The position numbers and the translations under genes were made by a program. From Lumbricus terrestris (lineage: Eukaryota; Annelida; Clitellata; Crassiclitellata; Lumbricidae), in assembly GCA_949752735.1 (NCBI GenBank), contig OX457046.1, positions 36,992,507 to 37,056,506 on the forward strand: 64,000 nt of DNA, read 5' to 3'. Below, piece by piece: positions 34,266-45,900 of the stretch (positions are counted from its first letter, which is position 1; each line of letters begins with the position of its first letter). Below the pieces are notes generated by a model. It did not search any database and was not told where the DNA came from. It saw only the letters and a program-made list of their open reading frames with translations.

Positions 34266-36808
34266 CTAGACATCATAAGACCCACGAAAACACACAGGCA
34301 CTTTCTAATAGAAACCAAAAACATTAAAACCTGTACTAAGGACTGAAATGCATCACATCTTGATATAAGTCACAGTGCATATATGAAATTCCAAGTTATT
34401 TAACCTGGTTCCAAAAAGCTGCCATGGACAGTAACTCATTTCTTGGATGTCATCCAATGATAAGTCAGATAGACAAATACAATTTAACATCATTATAGCA
34501 TAAATGTGTCGTTTTGATTGGCTAGTACTCTCAAGGGCCACCTACTGGCAATTCACTGGAATATTCTTCTATTAAAGTTCACAGATGTATCATGAATGAA
34601 CCTTTTTAGAGTTCAGCTGCTCTTTATTGAATATTCCTTACTAGACTTGCCATGTTTTAGCAGTTTTAATTGTCACTTCACTTGAATGAATTTTAACCGT
34701 ACATACCCTTTTCAATCATCAACAATTATTCTACTAATACCTTAAAATCATATTCGTTTATGCAAAATTGTGTTATAAGTTTGAAGAACTTGAAATTCCT
34801 GCATACGAAATCTTTAATTAAAACAGAATATATATTTGAAAAAAAGCTTTTGGCATTTGAGAATTCACAAGATTTTAGTTTCTACGCATTTCACTTATTA
34901 ATACTTTAATGATCGAAATCAAAGTCCACACAGTAAGATCACAATTTGCAAAGTTCCCTTGATTCAACAATCAGGTAATTGCCACAGTACTCTTATCAGC
35001 ATCAAATGCTACTTTAATATTATAGTTTTAATGCTACGTCTTGTTCAAAATTAAAGCTGTTTGTGTCTACTCTATGCATGAAAGACCCTTGTACATAAAT
35101 ATATAATAATATATACATAAATAAAAATAAATATATTTTGGTGATCGAATCGTAATCGCAATCTTTAAGTGCGGGGCACCAGTTTATTCACGAATTTCCA
35201 TAATCCTGTAATCTGTTAAACGATGCAGGCTTCTACGCCCCAGGACAACCTTTGAGAAGCAAAATTCATTGAGAACCAGTAGAGACAGGTGATTGTTGGT
35301 TAAATGCACTTGAAACAGATAATCGACTAGAATCAGATATGAAAACGCGACCCACACACTGCAACAATTCTCTGAAAAATAGGTATATCTTCCTTCGACA
35401 ATGGAACAAGATTGACATCAACGGTTTGTTTCTTTGTCTTAAGCAATAAGACCTCAAAGATGTTGTCTTAAACAATAAGATCTCAAAGACATTGTCTTGA
35501 ACAATAAGACTGGCTTTCTCCTGTCTGCCCAATATTATTCTACTAAAAGAATTTCGTTTGGCAAGAACAGACCATCTAAATCCAGCAAATTCATTTTTGT
35601 TTAACCATTTGAATAAAAACCAAGACACTGGCTATCTCCTAAACATTATTAAAAAATTACAGAATAGAAACTGAACCGGTTGGTCTCAGGGAAAGGCAAA
35701 TTCATTTCAACGTTTACAACCAATAAGCTAAAACCCTATAAACAGAACCTTTTGTCTCAAATAATACTCAACAGACGGTTTTGAGAGCAACAAAAACAAA
35801 TTTGCTGGTCCGACATGCAAGTAGGTTTTTGATATGCTGAGTAACTTCGTAAGTGTAACACTTTTGCCCGGTCATTTACCTAACTGCATTTTCAAGGAGA
35901 AAACTCCTAGTCAACGTAAAACTGAACATCTTTGAACAGCAATGATATGAGCGGCAGAACAGTGCAGAAAATGATGAACATAACAACCATGTCAACTTTG
36001 GGCAGTTAAAAAGCAGACTTTGTGCAGTTCAAATGCAGACAGCAATGAGAACCTGAGGAAAATCTCTCCTCCTCAGGTTCAAAATGAATCTGCCACTGTG
36101 CGATTTTACACAACCCACAAGAGACAGCTTGATATAGAAGACAGCTGGCACGAGTCAACAATTTTGAGCAAGCCTTACTTCCATGATAGATCCTTTAGCA
36201 TGGATGCTGTTAAAATACAGAAGAATCATAAATGAATAAATTAGACCCACGTCATCCACCAATTGATTACCAGAAAACTTGAACAGTTTGAAATTAGTGA
36301 AGCCTGCATCTCACATATGGCCACGGTCTATAACCAAATTTGCACGGGCTCTTAAATACTTCACATAAATTTCGCTCTTAAATACTCCACATAAATTTCC
36401 TGCTACACAGCAGAAAAAATCACACCCAAAGTTTGGCCTTGGTGTGCCGGAAGAATAGCTGCTTTCAAATTCACTGCCTTCTCACGTAACCTGGAAAAGC
36501 TTAGCTTCTTTGAAGATCGCAACAGCACTTTTTTGCTGTTTTCAACAACAGCACATCTGCAGAAACTACACGAAGGCTACCTATTGTGAAAAACCCACAG
36601 AAAGAACACATGCCACGTTTTTGTTCTATAACTGGCAACAATAGCACTTGGAGAACTTTCCTTCCGCATGCCAAATACGCTTGCAGGGTGCAACAAAGAA
36701 AATGTCATGGAAGAGGAAGACATTGGCATGACGCGAGAGATGATCGTGGGAGAATGAAGCACGGAGATAACGAGGAGAGGTCGTTGAGGAGAGGTCATCT
36801 AGGAGAGG
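34266..36808 (-). other. Downstream of AFF stop; possible 3' UTR
   Basis: No exon found. AATAAA-type signals on the minus strand occur near 34625 and 35184, so the AFF 3' UTR could extend this far. Three copies of a 31-bp unit (GTCTTAAACAATAAGATCTC) lie at 35435-35515, and an inverted copy of the GTGAATAAGCTGGTGCC repeat at 35145-35205. Confidence 0.35.
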
Positions 36809-36948
36809 TCATCGACGACCTGTAGTGTCACGTCTCTTGCGAAGACGCGTCAGTGAGCTCAAGACGTAATGGCTGATGGCTAATATGGGACTACTTTCAT
36901 TGATTGGTCCACAGTCTTCGTCAACCGATGCAAAGAACTGGCGAACAT
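36809..36948 (-). CDS. AFF: AFF exon 16: last coding exon
   Basis: Encodes [20 protein letters not shown], then [20 protein letters not shown] and GRR before TGA. The REFFxxLDxxMGP pattern and the final YxxxGLxxLR of AFF family C-termini are recognisable. The acceptor is TTTTCTTTTCAG. Confidence 0.83.
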
Positions 36949-39900
36949 CTGAAAAGAAAACCAAACCATCTGTTAAATGATGGCATTGTGACGCATTGTA
37001 TCTATACATTTACATAGTACCTCTTGTTGAATTCAGAGGCTCTCTAATGTTGCTTTGACATATATGTTACAAGATGTTACTAATACTTACTGAAAAGTTG
37101 AATTTCAAGCCTTTGCTAACTTTTTGAATGCATTCTTTACTTACTGTAAGGTTCAGATTAATCAACTGAAGCCTCTGATTAATTACTTCTCAGTGATGCC
37201 AGACTTGGACTCAACTTATTACATCCTGGGACAACATCTCCATGACAGCGATATTTCTGGATCGCTATCTACATCTCTATGTTCGCTAAAGACCTTTTTT
37301 GTCAGGGTCCTCGTGCTGAGAGCTCTACTGAATGACCATGGCTGCGAGATAGAAATAACTAATTAATTAAATTATATATAATTATATCTAGGGGTATTGG
37401 GTGGCGATTTTCAAAAACATACGATCACAAAGCACTCTTCGTGTAATTGTAATCATACATTTATATAGCACCACTTCAAGAGAACTCCTCAGAGGCGCTC
37501 CCGACCCGACACCAAACCACAATCAAAGAGAATGGTTTTCAAATGCTTGCGGAAAAGGGGCAAAGAAAGACAAAGAAGTTCATTACGGAGACTAATAGGT
37601 AACTTATTAAAGAAAGACGGACCGACCATAGCAAAGCTTCTATACATATGCTTCTTCGTGTATATTGTGAACACACGAAAAATGGTTAGAAGACAATAAA
37701 AGAGCAGCACAATTGTCTAACCGGAATCTCCCTTTACGATGTCGATGGCTCGTTTCCAGCAGTCGTGAGACTCGCCGATGTGCGTCATATAATTCATGTA
37801 GGACTTCAAGATGGAATGTGTGCGACTTGATATGACGAAGTTCGGCAAATTGACGGCGGCCCTCTCACCACTGCACTGAAATCCAGAGAAGCAGAAAATC
37901 ATTATTTATTAGGGCAAGCAGAAATTCATGCAGAATAAAGTTCAGAAGTCGTAGAAGGATTTTGCAAAAATGGGTGAAAATCGCAGCAAATTCATGGCAT
38001 GAAATCATGCTTTCGGTGACTAACCCTAACACATACAATACACTAATTTTCTCAAAATCAACGGGCAATTCACGAAATATGGGGAATTCTTCACGGCAAC
38101 CATCGCATAATGCCGGTAATCACACAATTCATGGCTTCTGTGAATTTCTACTGGTCCAACCTCCTAAAATTACTACAATTGGTATTCAATTGGTTAGGGT
38201 ACTCATCTTCCAATGCAGAGAGTAATAAACCCCAACCTTCCTTCCCCAAAATGGCTCATTTTATTAATTAATTTATTTCTTGCATTTGCTATAGTGCCCC
38301 TTCAAGCGCACTACTCAGAGGCACTCCCGACTACAGTGCGGACAGTGCATTGGAGTTTACACGCCTAAGCGCTGAGCAATTGCAAGTGAAGGACTTGCTC
38401 AAGGTCCCTACGCAGCGGCCTGAGGTGGATTCGAACCAGGACCTCCGAGGCAAGATCTCTCCAAGGCACCGACACCACCACTACACCACCGCGCTCTAGC
38501 ACAGGGATGAAACTTTGGAGCTTCACTCACCGATGATCCGACGGAAGTGACGCTACCAGCAGGCGAGGGAGCCGGCTGTTGCATCATGGGAGACATCGTA
38601 TCGCTAAGAACTTGATTCCTGTTGCCCGTGTCACCGACCATCCGCTTTGGTGGCTGCATTTTCGTCTACAGCAACAGTCAACACACATCTTAGAAAAACA
38701 TAGATATATTGTGTGCACTGTCTTAGAAAAACATAGATATATTGTATGCACTGTCTTAGAAAAACATAGATATATTGTATGCACTATCTTAGAAAAACAT
38801 AGATATATTGTATGCACTGTCTTAGAAAAACATAGATATATTGTATGCACTGTCTTAGAAAAACATAGATATATTGTATCCACTGTCTTAGAAAAACATA
38901 GATATATTGTTTGCACTGTCTTAGAAAAACATAGATATATTGTATGCACTGTCTTAGAAAACATAGATATAATTATTGTATGCACTGTCCTAGAAAACCT
39001 AGATATATATATTGCATGCAGTGCACAATCTGAGATGCAAATTTCTGAAATAATAGAAAGAAACGACTTTCCATGTTGACGTATGTGTTCATGATGCATA
39101 AACACGTCCAATGCGTAGAAACATGATTTTCAACACACATTTAAAAATTCGCAGTTATTAACAGCATTTGTTAAGTGACAACGTTCAAATGACCAAACAT
39201 CAATTGATGTAACTGATGGACTTTCTTAATTTCCCTACAAGTAACCGTTTCCATGTTGGAGACTCACACCCGCACTATCCTCGTTCTCACCAGTTGGCTA
39301 AAAACTGGTCAATGACCATTAATAACCTTTTATAGTGATTTCTAGAATATATGTTGTCCATTTTTAAATGTTACTGTTCTTCCAACAACCAATTATTGAT
39401 TTCCCAAATCTTACAGGGATTATCTTGCACTTAGGGCAGGATCTTCTTCCCTTCAATTGTCTAAATGCACTGCCAATGATCAATTTCTCTTATCGCATAA
39501 ATTGTTGTTTCAAACTGTTGAAAATTATCTTGTGAACGATTATTTGGAAGCAATCAAATATTTTTCCCTTTTCCCCTCCAAATCTGAAGGAAAAGAAAAG
39601 AAAATGTAAAAAAAATTGAAGAATCAGTTATTATCTCACCAATTGCTCCTCCAGCAACAGTTTCAATTTTCCAACTTCGTTCTTTCGATAGCACTTAAAA
39701 TGAATGACAGCCTGAAGTCGGTGACTGCAAAAGATCATAAAAGCAAAATTACTATTAGGAAAGCAGAACTGAAACACAGCTCAATCACAAATTTTACTCA
39801 TACACAAACTGTTCATGTACATTCACTGCTAACAAACCACCACCTTTGCCGTAATCCCAAATAATAATAATAATAATAATTATAGTAATAATAATAACAA

Positions 39901-42900
39901 TGATGGTCAAGCAATTTCCTGCACTGGATCTCAGCAATGAATAGTTCCAGACTTTTTCTAGTTTGATTAATTAATTAAATGTTCCTGAGGGATCATATGC
40001 ATCTCAGGGAATTTTTTTATAACAATAATAGTCATTTAATTACAGACCGACACACCACAGTATAATCACAATTCATATAAACGGATGATCACAAGTTATC
40101 ATAGAAGTCATCTATAGATAATTTCTAAATTTGAAATTGTCCTGCCACTCATGTTCAAAATAATTATCACATTTTCCTAAAAACCCTTGTTCGATACGCC
40201 AGATTGTTTAACCACTTTCACCATAATCCAAAAATTGTCAGTCCTCTGCCATCATCTCACATTTACCACACGACTTTGCCATTCTCCCCAAATCCCCATA
40301 ACACCTTGCTGCTAACCCCAAACTGTCCACTGTCCAATCACCGTTGCCATAGTCACAGATTGTTGTGCAAAGATGGCCGCTAATGATCAACTTGTTGAGG
40401 TAAAGAGAAAATAAAGATGGTACCAACCAGATGACAAGAACATGCTTTTTCCACGGATGCTGTATTAACTGGATGGCTTGTTGATCACAGACTTTTCTAC
40501 AACATGCAGACAACAGAACAACTTAATGCAACACTGAGACAGCAACAGATGCAACAGTGCTTTATATGAAAGAACAAGAAATGCAGTCATTACAATACAT
40601 GGAAAAGACAATAAATGCTTTAAGTGCAGTCATTACAATACATGGAAAAACAATAAATGCTTTAAGTGCGGTCATTACAATACATGGAAAAACAATAAAT
40701 GCTTTAAGTGCGGTCATTACAATATATGGAAAACAATAAATGCTTTAAGTGCGGTCATTACAATACAATACATGGAAAAACAATAAATGCTTTAAGTGCA
40801 GTCATTACAATACAATACATGGAAAAACAATAAATGCTTTAAGTGCAGTCATTACAATACATGGAAAAGACAATAAATGCTTTAAGTGCAGTCATTACAA
40901 TACAATACATGGAAAAACAATAAATGCTTTAAGTGCAGTCATTACAATACAATACATGGAAAAGACAATAAATGCTTTAAGTGCAGTCATTACAATACAA
41001 TACATGGAAAAGACAATAAATGCTTTAAGTGCAGTCATTACAATACATGGAAAAGACAATAAATGCTTTGCTACAATCTATCATAATTATGTTTAAGATC
41101 TCATCAATATTCAATAAGGTCAAATAAGGTCATCTTATGGCCTATATTTGGTCATACCTAAAGCTAGAACTATCTTAGGTAAACAAGATATATTGCCAAG
41201 TACTACTGGTAGTACCTCTCTGACGGATACTTGAAGACAATTCTAAACATCTTTGTTTATTTTTCAAACCGACACACAGCATTACGATTACAATTCATAG
41301 CATGAGAGGATGGTCACAAGTTATTACAAGTTATCACAAGTTATTACAGGTTATTACAAGTCATTACAAGTTATTACCAGTTATTACAAGTTATTACCAG
41401 TTATTACAGGTTATCACAAGTTATTACAAGTCATTACAAGTTATTACCAGTTATTACAAGTTATTACAAGTTATTACAGGTTATTACAAGTCATTACCAG
41501 TTATTACAAGTGAGTCTGAGTTCAATTTAACTTATGAAGTCACATTTATTACATTTGACCAATCAAGCTATGTTTCATAAATCTCTTGTCTTTTTTATTT
41601 TACCGTGGCTGGGGGAGCACCCCGAGTAGATTTCCTGAAAGTGTGCTATATAAGTCCATTGAATGAATAATGGCACTGTTGTAACTTGCCACTGGTTGCA
41701 CTCTGCCAGTGCCAGTCCCAAGCCTGGATAAAGGAGGAGGGCAATACAAATCATCATTCATATGGCAGTGTGTTTAAACAGTAACAAAGTCATATTTAGT
41801 GGCAGTGTAATAGAAATCTGCTTGTAAGTCAGTAACTGGTAGAATACATATAAAAAGAATTTGACAACAGATAGAGCTCAGACAATCTAAAACGCTGAAC
41901 GTTAGGTAGGTCTACTCACTTGGAGAATGCAAGGGCTTTTTCGAACTCCTTCCCAGAGTTGATTTTACTGATCTGCTGCTCGTAGGCGAACGCGTAACAC
42001 ACGAAGCTATTCAATGCCTCCGTAAGCATCATGAATTTGCTCAATGATTCCGGATTCTAAAAAACGAGCAATCGTCGTAAAATTCAGTTGTCCAGAGGAT
42101 AATCACGATTTCAGAGTTAAACAACAGCTGACGACAACACAAAGATTGACGAAAATTATTCTGACACATTACAGTTATTAGTAAAAATTCAGGTAAATTG
42201 AGGGCCAGAATTTACCTGAATTTTTCGAACCTAAGATTTGACTGCATTGTACATCTTATGCAGCTGTACAACAGTACATGAAAGTCAGTTTTTTGGCACT
42301 CTTTGTGGCATAATGGTGCATAAAATATGGCAGTCCTCCAGAACACGGTCCTAGGCATGGTGAGCTGCATTGATTCCAAGACGCTTCCAGAACACTCTCA
42401 TTGTTAGTAAAGAAGTTAACAGTAGTGAAGGAAATGCTCACCGAGTAATTCACATCACAAAACGTGGCATACACTGTCATACATTGTCGTTCAACACAGA
42501 ATTTCCTCCATTATATCTTATCCATGGTTCTTCCCAACTACATCACATATCAAAAGAGTGAGTAGGACAAGATAGAATGCTTGCTTCACAAGTGCCTGAA
42601 GTTCATCATTTGAAAGTGATATCACTTGCTCGGGAGTGCAACCGATTGCTTTTCTTAAAATGGCGCCTCATAATGCTAGATCATAAAATTTTACGAAGGA
42701 ACATCAGCAATCATCTAGCAATATATTGAAATAATCAAGCGTTCAACCAAAGTAAGATTATTAATGGAAATCTGTCAGAAGACGGTTTGAACGCACTTAC
42801 CATCGTAAGGCTTTGCGTTTCCAGTCTCTGCCGTTCATTGTTATAATTCAAAGCAGGCAGCAACCTGCGAATATGTACAAACGATTTCACAATTCACCTT

Positions 42901-45900
42901 ACACAATGACTTGACAATTCACCTTACAAAATGACTTGACAATTCACCTTGCCAAATGACTTGACAATTCACCTTACAAAATGACTTGACAATTCACCTT
43001 ACAAAACAACTTGATAATTCCCTCTATAGATACAACTTGATAATTCCCTTTACAAAATGACTTGATAATTCCCTTTACAAAATGACTTGATAATTCCCTT
43101 TACAAAATGACTTGATAATTCCTTTCACAAAATGATTTGATAATTCACTTTACAGAACAACTTGATAATAATTGTACAAAATGACTTGATAATTCACATA
43201 ACAAAACTTAGCATAATTCACTTCACAAAAACGACCTTCATAATTCACCTTACAGATAGCGAGACAAATCCCATGGGGGTGGAGGTTTTCCATCCGGTCT
43301 AGACTTGCAATACTTCCATCCTGTCTGGGTTTAACCCAACAAAAAGTTGGGTAATGTCACCACTTGAATTCTCTGCTTTTCATGCCCGGCTAAGATATCT
43401 GCTTGTTTGGCTATTCACATATTTTTGAAATGTACACAAGTGTGCACCAGGGCTTTTTTAACGTGCAGTTCTACACAAAAATGTGGAGTTGTGAATGAAT
43501 TTGTGCAGTTGTAAAAGCAATCTTGTGCAGTGATAGTCATTAGAAAAAAGGTAACTGCAGCTGGTTCACCACGGAAGAGCAAAATGCAACGAAATGCTTT
43601 TGCAGTGGAAAATATGCATGAAGGTTATAAATTATTTCAAGTGGGTGACTAAAAAATACATGATCAGTGTTCATAGCCGGCAACTTGTGACATTTCTGGA
43701 AAAAATTTGACAAACGACTAAAAAAGGTCATAATCAGAAATTTTGGCCACCATAAAAGTTGCTGGTTGTGCAGTTCTAAAAATTTACTTAAAAAGCCCTG
43801 CTCACAGTCCGTGGTTGGACTGTGAGCGCATCTGAGTGGGTTTTTTGAAGGGGGTGCTATATGAATGTTTGAAATGAATGAATGAAGCAGGAAGCACACA
43901 ATCACCTTTCCGTTTGGTTCACATCGCAGATTTCTCTCCGTCGATCCAGTGGTCGGTCGGCTGGAACACCGAGACACGGTCCATTCTGACACGACGTCAA
44001 CGCATCCTGAGGCAGCGACAACCCATCTTCTATCCGTGTTGACACAATTTCTGTCAACGTGGACCCTGCTTCAGCACGTTTTGACCCATTTTCAGATCTT
44101 ATCGACCCATTTTTAGTCCGTTTAGACCCTTTTTCAATCTCTATTGCCCCATTCTCATTTCTCATTGGCCCAGTTTCAGTCAGTTCTGACCCGTTCCCAA
44201 TCCTCATTGGACCATTCTCAGTTCTTACCGATTCATTTTTGGTATCTTTTGACCTATTTTCAGACTGTTTTGACCCATTTTCAATCGGCTTTGACCGACT
44301 TTTGGTCTCTTCTGACCCATCATTGTCAGACTGTTTGGAACCATTTTCATTTTGTTTGGAACCATTTTCATTTTGCTTGGAACCATTTTCAGACTGTTTT
44401 GAACAATTTTCAGTTTGTTTTGAACCCTTTTCAGACTGTTTTGAATCACTTTCAGTTTGTTTTGAACCATTTTCAATCCGCACTGACCGCTTGTGAGCTC
44501 GTATTGAATCCTTACGATGCCTTTTTCGTTCAGTCTTAGGCTGTGAAGACGCAACTTGAGACTGCAATGCATGACTGTGAGTTTGCATTGATTCGCTTGA
44601 ACTTTGCGACGATAGAACATGAGGCTGTCCAGATTTACTCGGAGACTGGGTTAATCGAACGTGAGACTTTGCTGAACTGCTTGGAGACTGTACTGATTCA
44701 ACATGAGACTGAGCCGATCGAACGTGAGATTCACTTGTAGACTGGGCTGAACGAACGTGAGGTTGCGGTGTTTCTTCTTGTTTCTTTGATGACCCATTGT
44801 GACGTAATGAAGATGTATATGAAAGACCATTGTCCTTTGCATTTTCAGGTTTACTCTTTTTTGAACGCTGTTTTCCACTTGTTCCATCTCCCGATCTCTT
44901 ATGTGACGTCTTAGATGCTGTTGATAGCTTTGATAGTGACTGTCCTTCATGCTCTATTGTCCCATTGACATGAACTTTTGTTCCATTGACATGAACTTTT
45001 CTCTCATTCACATGAGCTGTTGTCTCATTCACATGAGCTGTTGTCCCATTCACATGAGCTGTTGTCCCATTCACATGAGCTGTTGTCCCATTCACGTGAG
45101 CTGTTGTCCCATTCACATGAACTTTTGACCCATTCACATGAAATTTTGATGCATTCACATGAACTTTTCTCTCATTCACATGAGCTGTTGTCTCATTCAC
45201 ATGAGCTGTTGTCCCATTCACATGAGCTGTTGTCTCATTCACATGAGCTGTTGTCCCATTCACATGAGCTGTTGTCCCATTCACATGAGCTGTTGTCCCA
45301 TTCACATGAGCTGTTGTCCCATTCACATGAACTGTTGTCCCATTCACATGAACTTTTGTCCTATTCACATGAGTTTTTGTCCCATTCTCATGCCGAATTG
45401 TCTCATTCTCAAGCTGCACTGCTCCATTTTCATGCCGTATCGACAAATTGTTCGGTGGCTTCAAAGACGAAGACTGGCATTTATCGATCTTCACTTCTTC
45501 AATTTTGCCGTTTTCAAAGCTGTCCGTGGAACGCTTCCGCGATGTCTTGGACACCATTTTTGCAGACGGTGGTGATAACAGCGACGCGGAAGAAGACGTT
45601 CCTTTATTCCGGGACGAGCCATTCTCAGCAGCCAGTCTTGTGGATGAAGATTTAGCGAACTTCACTTCTTCCATTTTGAACTTCTTTGAATGTGGATCGT
45701 CACTTGAGCCATCAAAGGTTCTTTTATGGGATGTCTTCAACGTCGACGGCTGTGTAGGTGGCGGCGAAGTAGCCGGGTCCTCTGGTGGAGAACTAACAAA
45801 ACAATAACCATATTTGAAATTTGCAGACTTTGCACACTGAAAGCGGCTACATTAATATTGATTTATTTCTCACATCTGCTCGAGCGCCACTTCAAGCTCT

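Noticed and set aside
35266..35628. 120-codon minus-strand ORF in the intergenic region
   Set aside because: No recognised motif, no splice context, and it overlaps three copies of a 31-bp local repeat.
38579..39111. 166- and 175-codon ORFs over the 33-bp array
   Set aside because: The unit is a multiple of three and stop-free, so ORFs arise on both strands. The region is intronic between AFF exons 13 and 14.
45020..45655. 211-codon plus-strand ORF with SHSHELL repeats
   Set aside because: Antisense shadow of the AFF exon 10 heptad array; a 21-bp repeat free of stops is open on both strands. The minus frame has the splice sites and phase continuity.
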